Below, piece after piece: positions 8,608 to 17,745 of a stretch of DNA of 64,000 bases. The notes below the pieces were generated by a model that worked only from the letters and a program-made list of their open reading frames with translations, was not told the origin of the DNA and searched no databases. This DNA comes from Caldimonas mangrovi. GTDB taxonomy: Bacteria; Pseudomonadota; Gammaproteobacteria; Burkholderiales; Burkholderiaceae_C. The first letter of the stretch is position 1, and each line of letters begins with the position of its first letter. Made by a program: the position numbers and the translations under genes. The stretch covers positions 186,001-250,000 of the forward strand of contig NZ_JAMKFE010000004.1 of the NCBI RefSeq assembly GCF_023721835.1. The letters run 5' to 3'.

Positions 8608-10502
8608 TGAAGTATCCCCTCCTCGAAACCATCCAGTCGCCCGCCGACCTGCGCCGCCTGCCACGTACCGAGCTGAAGCGCCTGGCCGACGAGCTGCGCG
8701 ACTTCGTGCTGCAGAGCGTCTCGCAGACCGGCGGGCACCTGTCGTCCAACCTCGGCACCGTGGAGCTGACGATCGCGCTGCACTACGTGTTCGAGACGCC
8801 GTGCGATCGCCTGGTGTGGGACGTCGGCCACCAGACCTACCCCCACAAGGTGCTCACCGGCCGGCGCGAGCGCATGCCCTCGCTGCGCCAGCTCGGCGGC
8901 ATGAGCGGCTTTCCGCGCCGCGACGAGAGCGAGTACGACACCTTCGGCACCGCGCATTCGTCGACGTCGATCTCGGCCGCGCTCGGCATGGCGCTGGCCG
9001 CCAAGCAGAAGGGCGAAGAGCGCAAGGCGGTCGCCATCATCGGCGACGGCGCCATGACCGCCGGCATGGCCTTCGAGGCGCTCAACAACGCCGGCGACCC
9101 GCATGCCGTGGGCTCGGCCGACGTGCTGGTGGTGCTGAACGACAACGACATGTCGATCTCGCCGCCGGTGGGGGCGCTGAACAAGTATTTCGCACGCCTG
9201 ATGTCCGGGCGTTTCTATGCCGTCGCGCGCGAAGGCGCCAAGCAGGTGCTGAAGGCCGCGCCGCCGCTGTTCGAGCTGGCACGCCGCTTCGAGGAGCACG
9301 CCAAGGGCATGATCGTCCCGGCGACCATCTTCGAGGAATTCGGCTTCAACTACGTCGGGCCGATCGACGGCCACGACCTCGACTCGCTGATCCCCACGCT
9401 CGAGAACCTGCGCAACCTGAAGGGGCCGCAGTTCCTGCACATCGTCACGAAGAAGGGCTACGGCTACAAGCTGGCCGAGGCCGACCCCATCGCCTACCAC
9501 GGCCCGGGCAAGTTCAATCCCGCGGAGGGGTTGAAGAAGGCCGCGGCCGGCGGCAAGCCCACGTTCACGCAGGTGTTCGGGCAGTGGCTGTGCGACATGG
9601 CCGAGCAGGACGAGCGCCTGGTCGGCATCACGCCCGCCATGCGTGAAGGCTCGGGCATGGTCGAGTTCGAGAAGCGGTTCCCGAAGCGCTACCACGACGT
9701 CGGCATCGCCGAGCAGCATGCCGTCACCTTCGCCGCCGGCATGGCCTGCGAAGGGCTGAAGCCGGTGGTCGCGATCTACTCGACCTTCCTGCAGCGCGCC
9801 TACGACCAACTGATCCACGACGTCGCGATCCAGAACCTGCCGGTGGTTTTCGCGCTTGATCGCGCCGGCATCGTCGGCGCCGACGGCGCCACGCACATGG
9901 GCGCCTTCGACATCGCCTACCTGCGCTGCATCCCGAACCTGGGCGTGCTGACGCCGGCCGACGAGAACGAATGCCGGCAGCTGCTGTACACGGCGTTCCA
10001 GCAGAACCACCCCACCGCCGTGCGCTACCCCCGCGGCGCCGGTGCCGGCGTCGAAGTGCAGCAGCAGATGGCCGCCTTGCCGTTCGGCAAGGGCGAGGTG
10101 CGCCGCACCGGCCAGCGCATCGCCTTCCTGGCCTTCGGCACGCTGCTGTATCCCGCGCTGCAGGCCGCCGAGAAGCTGGATGCCACGGTGGCCAACATGC
10201 GTTTCGTGAAGCCGCTCGACACCGCGCTGGTCGAGCAGCTGGCCCGTACGCACGATGCGCTCGTGACCATTGAAGAGGGCTGCCTGATGGGCGGCGCCGG
10301 CAGCGCGGTCGCCGAGGCCCTGCATGCCGCCGGCCTGACCACGCCGGTGCTGATGCTGGGCCTGAAGGACGAATTCATCGAGCATGGCGACCCGGCCAAG
10401 CTGCTGGCTCTGCAGGGCCTGGATGCCGCGGGCATCGAGCGCTCGGTGCTGCAGCGCTTCGGCGGCAAGCTCGAGCTGGTGCGGCCGGCGGCCAACCAGT
10501 GA
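8607..10502 (+). CDS. dxs: 1-deoxy-D-xylulose-5-phosphate synthase
   Basis: First enzyme of the methylerythritol phosphate pathway: it joins pyruvate and glyceraldehyde 3-phosphate using thiamine diphosphate and magnesium. The 631-residue length is normal. The thiamine motif [18 protein letters not shown] is seen near residue 150. The catalytic glutamate region is [15 protein letters not shown] (about 366-380), and the transketolase C-terminal domain follows. The start codon overlaps the ispA stop (TGATG). It is the last gene of the xseB-ispA-dxs operon. Confidence 0.96.
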   Translation: MKYPLLETIQSPADLRRLPRTELKRLADELRDFVLQSVSQTGGHLSSNLGTVELTIALHYVFETPCDRLVWDVGHQTYPHKVLTGRRERMPSLRQLGGMSGFPRRDESEYDTFGTAHSSTSISAALGMALAAKQKGEERKAVAIIGDGAMTAGMAFEALNNAGDPHAVGSADVLVVLNDNDMSISPPVGALNKYFARLMSGRFYAVAREGAKQVLKAAPPLFELARRFEEHAKGMIVPATIFEEFGFNYVGPIDGHDLDSLIPTLENLRNLKGPQFLHIVTKKGYGYKLAEADPIAYHGPGKFNPAEGLKKAAAGGKPTFTQVFGQWLCDMAEQDERLVGITPAMREGSGMVEFEKRFPKRYHDVGIAEQHAVTFAAGMACEGLKPVVAIYSTFLQRAYDQLIHDVAIQNLPVVFALDRAGIVGADGATHMGAFDIAYLRCIPNLGVLTPADENECRQLLYTAFQQNHPTAVRYPRGAGAGVEVQQQMAALPFGKGEVRRTGQRIAFLAFGTLLYPALQAAEKLDATVANMRFVKPLDTALVEQLARTHDALVTIEEGCLMGGAGSAVAEALHAAGLTTPVLMLGLKDEFIEHGDPAKLLALQGLDAAGIERSVLQRFGGKLELVRPAANQ

Positions 10503-10595
10503 GAGGGCCGCCATCCCCCTGTAAGCCCTAGGGAAAGTCCCAAGGCCTCAGACTGTCGCGCGGGCGATTGACACGGCCCGTCGCTGAGGACAACG

Positions 10596-11411
10596 ATGAA
10601 CGACATGACCAGCCTGAAGAACCTGATGCCCTCGTCCGAGGCCATGCCCGACGTGCAGAGCACGCGCGACGAGCGCCGCCTCGCGATCCAGCGCGTGGGT
10701 GTCAAGGACGTGCGCTACCCCATCCAGCTGCGCATCGGCGGCCAGGTGCAACCCAGCGTCGCCGTGTGGAACCTCGACGTGGCGCTGCCGGCCGACCAGA
10801 AGGGCACGCACATGTCGCGCTTCGTGGCTTGGCTCAACGAGCACCACGCCCAGCCGATCGAGGCCACCGGCCTGCGCGACGACCTCGCCGGCATGCTCAA
10901 GCTGCTGAACGCGAACGAAGGCCGCATCGAGGCCCGCTTCTCGTTCTTCATCCTGAAGACGGCGCCGGTGTCCGGCGTGCAGAGCCTGCTCGACTACCAG
11001 GGCAAGTGGGTGGCCGAGACCCGGGCCGGCCAGACCACGGTGTGGGCGGAGGTGGTGGTGCCGGTCAAGTCGCTGTGCCCGTGCTCGAAGGAGATCTCCG
11101 AGTTCGGCGCCCACAACCAGCGCTCGCACGTGACCATCCGCGCCGAGCTGCTCGGCAACCTCGATTGGCACGAACTGGTGCGTTTCGCCGAAGAGAGCGC
11201 GTCCAGCGAGATCTGGCCGCTGCTCAAGCGCACCGACGAGAAGTGGATCACCGAGCGTGCCTACCAGAACCCGAAGTTCGTCGAAGATCTGGTGCGTGAC
11301 GTGGCGCTGCGGCTGAACGCCGAGCCGCGCATCGGGCGCTATCGCGTCGAAGTCGAAAACTTCGAGTCTATTCACAACCACTCGGCATTCGCGATCATCG
11401 AGCGCGAATGA
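10596..11411 (+). CDS. folE2: GTP cyclohydrolase I, type IB (FolE2)
   Basis: Metal-dependent GTP cyclohydrolase of the FolE2 family, 271 residues, converting GTP to dihydroneopterin triphosphate at the start of folate synthesis. The family's [16 protein letters not shown] segment with its active-site cysteine lies at about residues 151-166, followed by GAHNQRSHV. FolE2 enzymes tolerate manganese or iron and often replace zinc-dependent FolE in zinc shortage. No Zur box was recognised in the 93-bp leader. The last 13 codons ([12 protein letters not shown] and stop) overlap the first unit of the repeat at 11373-11732, and three more copies of that coding tail follow downstream. Confidence 0.94.
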   Translation: MNDMTSLKNLMPSSEAMPDVQSTRDERRLAIQRVGVKDVRYPIQLRIGGQVQPSVAVWNLDVALPADQKGTHMSRFVAWLNEHHAQPIEATGLRDDLAGMLKLLNANEGRIEARFSFFILKTAPVSGVQSLLDYQGKWVAETRAGQTTVWAEVVVPVKSLCPCSKEISEFGAHNQRSHVTIRAELLGNLDWHELVRFAEESASSEIWPLLKRTDEKWITERAYQNPKFVEDLVRDVALRLNAEPRIGRYRVEVENFESIHNHSAFAIIERE

Positions 11412-11732
11412 GCGCGGCCGCCAGGCCGCCGGCGCATTGCGCCGACGATGGCTGGACGGTACCCCCCGGCACAACCACTCGGCATTCGCGATCATCGAGC
11501 GCGAATGAGCGCAGCCTGAAGGGATGCGCACGGCGCGAATGCGCGGGCCGTGGCTGGGCAGTCGGCCCTGATCGTGCTACAGCCGACTGTCACAACCACT
11601 CGGCATTCGCGATCATCGAGCGCGAATGAGCGCGGCCGCCAGGCCGCCGGCGCATTGCGCCGACGATGGCTGGACGGTACCCCCTCGGCACAACCACTCG
11701 GCATTCGCGATGATCGAGCGAGAATGAGCGCG
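11373..11732 (+). repeat. Four copies of the folE2 gene tail with a REP-like hairpin
   Basis: A segment that encodes [12 protein letters not shown] and the stop codon in folE2 recurs at about 11373-11416, 11470-11512, 11591-11634 and 11689-11732. Each copy contains a palindrome with arms CATTCGCG and CGCGAATG around a nine-base loop; copy 4 has one arm mismatch. The spacer after copy 1 is repeated almost unchanged after copy 3, so the unit is about 97 bases. Starts are 97, 121 and 98 bases apart. Only copy 1 belongs to a gene. Confidence 0.9.
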
Positions 11733-11738
11733 GCCCGC

Positions 11739-11800
11739 TTCGCGTGGACCCCAGCGCCTTCGCGCCGCCTCCCTTCGTCATCACCCTTCCTCAGCACAGT
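11739..11800 (+). promoter_or_regulatory. hrpII (PIP) box promoter
   Basis: TTCGC (11739-11743) and TTCGC (11759-11763) are separated by 15 bases, and a CACAGT hexamer (11795-11800) follows 31 bases after the second half. This matches the published layout TTCGB-N15-TTCGB-N30-32-YANNNT, bound by HrpX/HrpB-type AraC activators of type III secretion genes. A start codon lies 55 bases downstream (11855). The box at 32142-32203 has the same spacing and the same hexamer. Confidence 0.82.
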
Positions 11801-11807
11801 GACCTGA

Positions 11808-11827
11808 CTGCGAGACGTCTCTCGCAG
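11808..11827. other. Short perfect stem-loop in the leader
   Basis: CTGCGAGA and TCTCGCAG flank a CGTC loop, eight paired bases, lying between the hrpII promoter and the 52-residue gene. It could form in the messenger's 5' end; no known factor is assigned. Confidence 0.4.
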
Positions 11828-11854
11828 CAGTTCATTGCATAGAAAGGAATCGCG

Positions 11855-12013
11855 ATGGCTCTTCCCGCCGTTCTCCCGGCGCTCGGCGCTGTCGGCCGCA
11901 CCGTGCTTGGCGCAGCCAACAGCCCTGCGGGGCAAATCCTCCAGACGGGCGCACAGCCCATCATCTCCAGCCTCCTGAACCCGCCGCAGCAGCCCAAGCC
12001 GCAGCAGGCTTGA
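11855..12013 (+). CDS. Small hypothetical protein under an hrpII box
   Basis: A 52-residue protein starting MALPAVLPALGAVGRT, with a hydrophobic alanine/leucine-rich first half and a proline/glutamine-rich end (NPPQQPKPQQA). AAAGGA lies nine bases upstream of the ATG. I do not recognise a family. It is the first gene downstream of the hrpII promoter at 11739-11800, and the HrpB1/HrpK-like gene follows after 82 bases. By position it may be a small secreted or pilus-associated component of a type III secretion system. This is inference; the sequence itself shows no secretion signal that I can assign. Confidence 0.55.
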   Translation: MALPAVLPALGAVGRTVLGAANSPAGQILQTGAQPIISSLLNPPQQPKPQQA

Positions 12014-12095
12014 ACACGCCTGCGTGGACGGGCACGGCCGGCGGCGACCGCGGCCGGCCGCTCCGGTGCGCAACCGCCTTCACCTGAGGCCCCGC

Positions 12096-12461
12096 ATGAA
12101 CCACATCGAATCACCCGAAGCCCGGGAACTGGTCCAGTCCATCTTCAAGGCCTGCGCCGAGTGCCGTGCTGACGATGCCGAAGCCGACTGGCACCGGCTG
12201 CAATACCTGGGGCCGCTTCCCGAGCTGACCAAAGTCATTCCGGCCTTCATCATGATGAGCCGCGGCCAGAACCTCGACGCGCTGCGCTACATGAACGAGC
12301 TGCCCGAAGACCTGTCACCCTCGACCAAGGTGGTGTGCCTGCGCATGGTCGGCGACCCGACCTGGCGGTCGGCCGCGGATGCCCTGATGGACGACCCGGA
12401 CCCGACGGTGCGCGAGGCGATGCGGCAACTCGTGGAGACCGCCGTGCCGAGCTATTGCTGA
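12096..12461 (+). CDS. HrpB1/HrpK-like type III secretion protein (putative)
   Basis: A 121-residue soluble helical protein. Its middle and end, PAFIMMSRGQNLDALRYMNEL and CLRMVGDPTWRSAADALMDD, resemble the HrpB1/HrpK family of Hrp type III secretion clusters. Those proteins have a TPR-like fold and a CLxxxGDPxWR segment. The family call comes from recognition of this pattern and is supported by the hrpII box upstream of the preceding gene. ATG 12096 is chosen since the homologous part begins there and GAGG lies close by. No type III secretion apparatus genes are in the window, so the machinery would have to be elsewhere. Confidence 0.5.
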   Translation: MNHIESPEARELVQSIFKACAECRADDAEADWHRLQYLGPLPELTKVIPAFIMMSRGQNLDALRYMNELPEDLSPSTKVVCLRMVGDPTWRSAADALMDDPDPTVREAMRQLVETAVPSYC

Positions 12462-13042
12462 GCCGGCCGCCAGCCGCGGCGGAGCCGGTACAGGCAATGC
12501 TCGCGCAGCGCATGCCCTGCGGGGACGGCGGGGTGTTCGAAGGTCTGCGCATCGCGTCGCATTCCCAGCCGCTCCATCACCGCCTGCGAGCGCAGGTTGG
12601 CCAGCGCGGTGAAGGACACGATCTCGTCCAGTGCCAATCGGTCGAAGCCCACGCGCAACGCCGCACGCGCGGCCTCGGTGGCATACCCCTGGCCCCAGTG
12701 AGCCCGAGCAAGCCGCCAGCCGATTTCAACGCACGGCGAGCAAGGAAGCTGCGCCGCCGGCACGTTCAGCCCGACGAATCCGATGAACTGGGCCGTCGCC
12801 TTCAACTCGGCGGCCCAGAAGCCCCAGCCGTGCCGCGCGAAGTGCGCCTGCAGACGGTCCACGACAGCATCGCTTTGCTCGCGACTCAACGTGGACGGAA
12901 AGAACGCCATCACGTGCGGGTCGGCATTCAGGGCGGCAAACGCAGCGCGGTCCTCGTCTTGCCAGCGTCGCAGGCGCAGCCGCCCGGTCGTGAACTCGAT
13001 CGGCGGCTGCACCGCCGGAGGCACCCAGGCCGCGGACGTCAA
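12452..13042 (-). CDS. GNAT family N-acetyltransferase
   Basis: A 196-residue acetyltransferase of the RimJ/RimL-like GNAT branch. IEFTTGRLRLRRWQDED opens the fold, and the acetyl-CoA loop is at WGQGYATEAARAAL with ERLGMRRD near the end. The substrate is unknown. The likely start is TTG 13042, which overlaps the senC stop codon (TTGA) and would make this the third gene after senB and senC; GTG 13024 and GTG 13012 are alternatives. Four-base overlaps at both junctions suggest co-transcription with the selenoneine genes. It converges with the HrpB1-like gene, overlapping it by ten bases. Confidence 0.85.
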   Translation of the reverse strand: MTSAAWVPPAVQPPIEFTTGRLRLRRWQDEDRAAFAALNADPHVMAFFPSTLSREQSDAVVDRLQAHFARHGWGFWAAELKATAQFIGFVGLNVPAAQLPCSPCVEIGWRLARAHWGQGYATEAARAALRVGFDRLALDEIVSFTALANLRSQAVMERLGMRRDAQTFEHPAVPAGHALREHCLYRLRRGWRPAQQ

Positions 13043-14097
13043 CGCACGACCAGGCGCGCCGGCCCTTCGCCCACCGAGCCGATGACCGCCGCCATGTCGA
13101 ACCCCCGCTGGCGGAACACTTGCAGCACGCGCTCTGCGGCTTCCGGCGCGCACGACACCAGCAGGCCGCCACTCGTCTGCGGATCGGTCAACAGGGCCTG
13201 TTCGGCCATGGCAAATCCTTCGGGCAACTGCACCTGCTCGCCATAGCTCGTCCAGTTGCGCCCAGAAGCACCGGTGACCAGACCCTGCGATGCCAGCTCA
13301 CGCACGCCGGGCAGCAGCGGCACGCTCGCCCAATCGATCTGCACCGTCGCCTTGGCGCCCCGCGCAAGTTCCAGCCCATGGCCCGCGAGACCGAAGCCCG
13401 TCACGTCCGTCAGCGCATGCACGCCGGGCAACTCGGCCAGTTCCGGCCCCGGCGTGTTGAGCTTCGTCGTGCTGGCGATCATCTGGCGATAGCCCTCGTC
13501 ACCCAGGCGCTCCTTCTTCAGCGCGGCCGACAGCACACCCACGCCCAGCGGCTTGCCCAGCACCAGCACGTCGCCGGGTTTGGCATCGGCGTTGCGTTTC
13601 ACCTTCGAGGGGTGCACCAGCCCCATCACCACCAGGCCGTAGATCGGCTCGACCGAGTCGATGGTGTGCCCGCCGGCGATCGGGATGCCGGCCTCGCCGC
13701 ACACACTTTCGCCGCCCTTCAGGATGCGGCCGATCACGTCCAGCGGCAGCACGTTGATCGGCATGCCGACCAGCGCCAGCGCCATGATCGGCCGGCCGCC
13801 CATCGCATAGACGTCGGAGATCGCGTTGGTGGCGGCAATGCGCCCGAAGTCGTACGGGTCGTCGACGATGGGCATGAAGAAATCGGTCGTCGCGATCAGC
13901 GCCTGTTCGTCGTTGAGCTGGTAGACGGCCGCATCGTCGGCGGTCTCGATGCCCACCAGCAGCGCGGGCGGCACCGGCAGGCCGGCCGTGCCCTTGAGGA
14001 TCTCCGACAGCACGCCGGGAGCGATCTTGCAGCCGCAGCCGCCGCCGTGGGACAAGGACGTGAGGCGGGGGGCGGCAACGGGGGAGGAGGCAGTCAT
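13039..14097 (-). CDS. senC: Selenophosphate synthase of the selenoneine cluster
   Basis: A SelD-type enzyme of 352 residues that makes selenophosphate from selenide and ATP. The glycine-rich N-terminus is HGGGCGCK, with cysteine where some orthologs have selenocysteine. TDFFMPIVDDPYDFGRIAA carries the metal-binding aspartates, and TGFGLAGHGLE is also present. ATG 14097 overlaps the senB stop by four bases. In selenoneine clusters this gene is called senC and supplies selenophosphate to SenB; it may also serve the cell generally as selD. No selA, selB or tRNA-Sec gene is visible here. Confidence 0.9.
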   Translation of the reverse strand: MTASSPVAAPRLTSLSHGGGCGCKIAPGVLSEILKGTAGLPVPPALLVGIETADDAAVYQLNDEQALIATTDFFMPIVDDPYDFGRIAATNAISDVYAMGGRPIMALALVGMPINVLPLDVIGRILKGGESVCGEAGIPIAGGHTIDSVEPIYGLVVMGLVHPSKVKRNADAKPGDVLVLGKPLGVGVLSAALKKERLGDEGYRQMIASTTKLNTPGPELAELPGVHALTDVTGFGLAGHGLELARGAKATVQIDWASVPLLPGVRELASQGLVTGASGRNWTSYGEQVQLPEGFAMAEQALLTDPQTSGGLLVSCAPEAAERVLQVFRQRGFDMAAVIGSVGEGPARLVVR

Positions 14098-15071
14098 CGT
14101 GAGAAGGGAGAGAGAAGCGAGTGCACCAAGTGTAGGACGTGGCGCCGTTCCTCGTCGGGCTCGAACAGCGAGCTGCGCTGCTGCCCCTGCCCGCGCAAGT
14201 GCGCCAGGAAGGTCGGCTCGTCGCGGCAGCGCTCGATCAGCCGCGCCAGCGCCACGTCGTCGCCCAGCTCGAAGTAGCCGTCGTAGCCTGCGCCCAGCAT
14301 GCCGACGTTGCCGTCGACGCGCGAGGCCAGCACCGCGGTGCCGCACTGCACCGCCTCCACGATCACCTGGGCGCCGCCTTCCATGCGCGAGCTGTTGACC
14401 AGCACCTGGGCGCGGCGCATGCGCTGGCGTACGAGGTGGTGGGCCATTCCGCCCAGCCAGCGGTAGTTCGGCTGCGTTTGTGCGCAGGCCTGTGCCGCGA
14501 TGCGTTGCATCTCGTCGAGCGCCTCGCCGATCTGCTCGAAGCGAATGTCGCTGCGGTCGCCCAGCCGCTGCGCGGCCAGCATGAAAGTGAGCGGGTCCTT
14601 CTCGTCGCGCAGGTGCCCGACCTGCACCACGCGCAGCCGCTGCCGGGGCGTCGGGGCAGGGGCGAGGCGCGGCGCGGACTGGTAGATCACGACGCAGTGC
14701 GGACGCCGGTCTTCGGGAAGCTGCCCGACGGCGGCCTCCTGCAGCACCACCAGCCGGCTCGCGAGCTGGATCGAGCGCCGGGCGCTCTCGTCGAACGGCA
14801 GGTCGCGGTAGAGGTCGGTGCCCGTGAGCACCAGCACGCGCGGCGCATCGGGTGTCTCGGCGGCGTGCCGGGCCAGCGACGCCGCCGAGCGGCGCGCATG
14901 CAGCGCGATCAGCAGATCGCACGGCTCGCCTGTCCATTCGGTCACGATGCGGGTGCGACAATGACCGCCCAGAAAGCGCGACCAGCGGTAGGCTGTACGC
15001 CAGTTGCCGTTGTTGGCCTGCGCCAGCGACGGGCTCACGATCACGACTGAAGGTGCAGCAGAGGTGGACAT
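14094..15071 (-). CDS. senB: Selenosugar synthase SenB, glycosyltransferase fold
   Basis: A 325-residue GT-B type protein. [19 protein letters not shown] opens the N-terminal domain, [16 protein letters not shown] marks the linker, and the donor site is [19 protein letters not shown]. In selenoneine biosynthesis SenB makes a selenosugar from a UDP-sugar and selenophosphate. The assignment rests on the fold plus its place between a SelD gene and a SenA gene. The ATG at 15071 is preferred; ATG 15086 is possible but would overlap the senA start. senB and senA are divergent with only 13 bases between starts, so each promoter must lie inside the other gene or start further in. Confidence 0.85.
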   Translation of the reverse strand: MSTSAAPSVVIVSPSLAQANNGNWRTAYRWSRFLGGHCRTRIVTEWTGEPCDLLIALHARRSAASLARHAAETPDAPRVLVLTGTDLYRDLPFDESARRSIQLASRLVVLQEAAVGQLPEDRRPHCVVIYQSAPRLAPAPTPRQRLRVVQVGHLRDEKDPLTFMLAAQRLGDRSDIRFEQIGEALDEMQRIAAQACAQTQPNYRWLGGMAHHLVRQRMRRAQVLVNSSRMEGGAQVIVEAVQCGTAVLASRVDGNVGMLGAGYDGYFELGDDVALARLIERCRDEPTFLAHLRGQGQQRSSLFEPDEERRHVLHLVHSLLSPFSR

Positions 15072-15084
15072 CGATACGCCAGAC

Positions 15085-16257
15085 ATGCGTCGCAGCGGCC
15101 GCGACCTCCTGTCGCTGGCCCTGATCGACAGCCGCAACTGTACGTTGCATCGCTTCAGCATGTACCAGCAATCCTTGCAGGTGCCGCTGATGGCCGAGCT
15201 CAACCCGCCGCTGTGGGAACTCGGTCACGTCGGCTGGTTCCAGGAGTACTGGATCGGCCGCAACGTCGAGCGCCATCTCGGCCCGGCCGCCGACCGCACC
15301 CGCCCTCGGCTCGGCTCCATCGAACCGTCCGCCGACCGGCTGTACGACTCGTCCAACGTGTCGCACGACGAGCGCTGGCACCTCGAACTGCCCGAGCCCG
15401 ACAGCACGCTCGCCTATCTCGTCGAGACGCTCGAATCGACGCTCGACATGCTGGCGCATGCCCCGGAAACCGACGACGGCCTGTACTTCTTCCGCCTCGC
15501 GCTGTTCCACGAGGACATGCATGCCGAAGCCTTCGCCTACATGGCGCAGACGCTGGGGCTGCCGATGCCCGAGCTGCCGTGGCCCATTCCGGTCGCGCAA
15601 CGCCCGGCCGTCGGTGTGCCGGCCACCCGCTGGCAGCTCGGCAGCCGGCCCGGCAACGGTTTCGTGTTCGACAACGAGAAATGGGCGCACGAGCAGCGCG
15701 TGCCCGAGTTCGAGATCGACGCGCAGCCGGTCACCTGGGCGCAGTACATCGAGTTCATCGAGGACGGCGGCTACGACGAAGCCTTGTGGTGGTCGGCCGA
15801 GGGCTGGGCCTGGCTGCAGGCCAGCGGCCGGCGTGCGCCGCGCCACGTCGAGCAGGTGCGCCACGGCCTGCTGGTGCAGCGCGGCGACGCGCTGGTGCGC
15901 GCGGCGCTCAACACGCCGGTGATGCACGTGAACTGGCACGAGGCCCAGGCCTGGTGCCGCTGGGCCGGCCGCCGGCTGCCCAGCGAGGCCGAGTGGGAAG
16001 TGGCCGCCGGCATCGCCGGCAGCCGGGGCTTTCGCTGGGGCGAGGTGTGGGAATGGACGGCCAGCCGCTTCGAGCCCTACGCCGGATTCCAGGCCGACCC
16101 GTATGCCGACTATTCGCAGCCGTGGTTCGGCACGCATCGCGTGCTGCGCGGCGGCTCGTTCGCGACCCGCCCGCGCATGAAGCACGTGAAGTACCGCAAT
16201 TTCTATCGGCCCGAGCGCGACGACGTCTTCAGCGGTTTCCGGTCCTGCGCGCTCTGA
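15085..16257 (+). CDS. senA: Selenoneine synthase SenA, EgtB-like
   Basis: A 390-residue non-heme iron enzyme related to EgtB. The N-terminal DinB-like domain supplies the iron ligands, seen as His48 in ELGHVGWF and the H-x3-H-x-E motif (His142, His146, Glu148). The C-terminal formylglycine-generating-enzyme-like domain spans about 185-390 and ends with [15 protein letters not shown] and [14 protein letters not shown]. SenA joins hercynine and the selenosugar to form the C-Se bond on the way to selenoneine. It is told from EgtB mainly by its neighbours senB and senC. ATG 15085 is preferred; GTG 15064 is possible. Its last 55 bases overlap the convergent LysR gene. An EgtD hercynine synthase is not in the window. 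Confidence 0.87.
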   Translation: MRRSGRDLLSLALIDSRNCTLHRFSMYQQSLQVPLMAELNPPLWELGHVGWFQEYWIGRNVERHLGPAADRTRPRLGSIEPSADRLYDSSNVSHDERWHLELPEPDSTLAYLVETLESTLDMLAHAPETDDGLYFFRLALFHEDMHAEAFAYMAQTLGLPMPELPWPIPVAQRPAVGVPATRWQLGSRPGNGFVFDNEKWAHEQRVPEFEIDAQPVTWAQYIEFIEDGGYDEALWWSAEGWAWLQASGRRAPRHVEQVRHGLLVQRGDALVRAALNTPVMHVNWHEAQAWCRWAGRRLPSEAEWEVAAGIAGSRGFRWGEVWEWTASRFEPYAGFQADPYADYSQPWFGTHRVLRGGSFATRPRMKHVKYRNFYRPERDDVFSGFRSCAL

Positions 16258-17201
16258 GGCCCTGGGCTGGCCGCACCGACATCGGGCCGGGCCGCGATCG
16301 GCGCGTGCTGCACCATCAGTTCGACCACCCAGTCGACGAACACCCGCAGCTTGGCGCTGACGTGCCGGTTCGGCGGGAACGCCACGTACATCGGCATCGG
16401 CTCCAGATGCCAGTCGCCGAACAGCGGCACCAGTTCGCCGCGTGCCACGTGCGCCGCGGCCATGTAGTGCGGCAACCAGAGGACGCCCATGCCCGCCAGA
16501 CCGGCAGCCAGGTAGGCGTTGCCGTCATCCATCGCCACCACGTAGCGCCCCTGCACGTCGAGGTGCTCGCCATTGCGCCACATGGGGGCGGGCGCCACCT
16601 TGCCGCTGCGTGCGCGCAGGTAGCCGACGATGCGATGGTGCGTGTCTTCCAGCTCGCGCGGATGCACAGGCGTGCCGGCGCGTTGCAGGTAGCCGGGGGC
16701 CGCGTAGACGCCGAGTTGCAGCTCGCCCACGCGGCGGGCCACCAAGGACGAGTCCGTCAGCTCGCCGCCGCGCAGCACGCAGTCCACGTTGTCGCCGATC
16801 AGGTCCACCATGCGGTCGCTGACGCCCATGTCGAGCTGGATCTCGGGGTAGCGCGCGTGAAAGGCCGGCAAGGCGGGCACCAGGATCATGCGTGCGAACG
16901 GGCTCGGCACGTCCACCCGCAGCCGGCCCCTGGGTGAGACGGAAGCACTGGACAAACTGGTGTCGGCGTCCTCCAGATCGGCCAGCAGGCGCACCACGCG
17001 TTCGTAGTAGGCGGCACCGTCCGCGGTGATCCGCACCCGGCGAGTGGTCCGGTGCAGCAGTTGGACGCGCAGCCGCGCCTCCAGCTGCTGCACCAGTTGC
17101 GTCACGCTGGTCTTGTTCATGTGCAGCGTCTGCGCCGCCTTGGTGAAGCTGCCCGCCTCCACCACGCGGACGAAGGCCCGCAGCGCATCGAAACGGTCCA
17201 T
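16203..17201 (-). CDS. LysR family transcriptional regulator
   Basis: A 332-residue regulator. The winged helix-turn-helix at the N-terminus is typical ([23 protein letters not shown]), and a LysR substrate domain follows. The branch looks like the CrgA/PtrR-type small-aromatic regulators. It is divergent from the RidA gene over a 132-bp intergenic region that contains a clear palindrome (17226-17244), so RidA and its own gene are the likely targets. The C-terminus is extended by about 30 residues rich in proline and serine, and its gene end overlaps senA by 55 bases tail to tail. Confidence 0.9.
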   Translation of the reverse strand: MDRFDALRAFVRVVEAGSFTKAAQTLHMNKTSVTQLVQQLEARLRVQLLHRTTRRVRITADGAAYYERVVRLLADLEDADTSLSSASVSPRGRLRVDVPSPFARMILVPALPAFHARYPEIQLDMGVSDRMVDLIGDNVDCVLRGGELTDSSLVARRVGELQLGVYAAPGYLQRAGTPVHPRELEDTHHRIVGYLRARSGKVAPAPMWRNGEHLDVQGRYVVAMDDGNAYLAAGLAGMGVLWLPHYMAAAHVARGELVPLFGDWHLEPMPMYVAFPPNRHVSAKLRVFVDWVVELMVQHAPIAARPDVGAASPGPQSAQDRKPLKTSSRSGR

Positions 17202-17225
17202 GTCGGCTCCTGGCGCTTCGAGGAT

Positions 17226-17244
17226 TGTTTGGAATCTGCAAACA
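17226..17244. promoter_or_regulatory. LysR-type operator between the LysR gene and the RidA gene
   Basis: TGTTTG and CAAACA are perfectly complementary with a seven-base spacer. It includes a T-N11-A core as expected for LysR-type sites and is placed 24 bases upstream of the LysR start, within the divergent promoter region. Confidence 0.6.
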
Positions 17245-17333
17245 GTGATTGTGCGTCCTGCTTGTTTATCCGCACGAAGCCCGCCTCTAGAGTGCCGTCA
17301 TCCCATCCATCCATACCAAGCAAGAGGTGATGC

Positions 17334-17738
17334 ATGTCTGCACGTGATGTCGTTTTTCCGGCCGGGCGCCAGGCCTTGTACGAAAAGAACCGCTACTCGC
17401 CGGCCATCCGTTCCAACGGGTTCCTGTTCGTTTCGGGGCAGGTCGGCAGCCGGCCCGACGGGTCGCCGGAGCCCGAGCTGGAGGCGCAGGTCCGGCTGGC
17501 GTTCGACAACCTGAACGCCATCCTGGTGGCCGCGGGCTGCAGCTTCAAGGACGTGGTCGACGTGACGGTCTTTATCGTCGACCCCGCATCGCAGTTCGAA
17601 CCGATCTGGAAAGTGGTGGGCGAATACTGGGGCGAAGCACCGCACCCGACGCTGACGGGCATCGGCGTGACCTGGCTCTACGGCTTCCAGTTCGAGATCA
17701 AGGTGATCGCCAAACTGCCTGAAGCCGGCGCCGCCTGA
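17334..17738 (+). CDS. RidA family protein without the deaminase arginine
   Basis: A 134-residue member of the RidA/YjgF/UK114 fold (trimeric, cytosolic). The body GFLFVSGQVGSRPDG and NLNAILVAAGCSFKDVVDVTVF is typical. Enamine/imine deaminases use an arginine in the PARSC segment (Arg105 of E. coli RidA); here the aligned segment reads HPTLTG, with leucine at that place, while the glutamate of FEIKVIA remains. It is therefore likely not a classical imine deaminase and may bind or degrade another ligand. It is divergent from a LysR gene and probably controlled by it. Confidence 0.9.
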   Translation: MSARDVVFPAGRQALYEKNRYSPAIRSNGFLFVSGQVGSRPDGSPEPELEAQVRLAFDNLNAILVAAGCSFKDVVDVTVFIVDPASQFEPIWKVVGEYWGEAPHPTLTGIGVTWLYGFQFEIKVIAKLPEAGAA

Positions 17739-17745
17739 CGCGCGC

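Noticed and set aside
10503-10595. Zur box ahead of folE2
   Set aside because: FolE2 is often zinc-regulated, but no AT-rich palindrome suitable for Zur is seen in the leader.
13039-16185. 1048-residue minus frame over senC, senB and senA
   Set aside because: Only the segment from 14097 is senC. The rest is out of frame for senB and antisense to senA.
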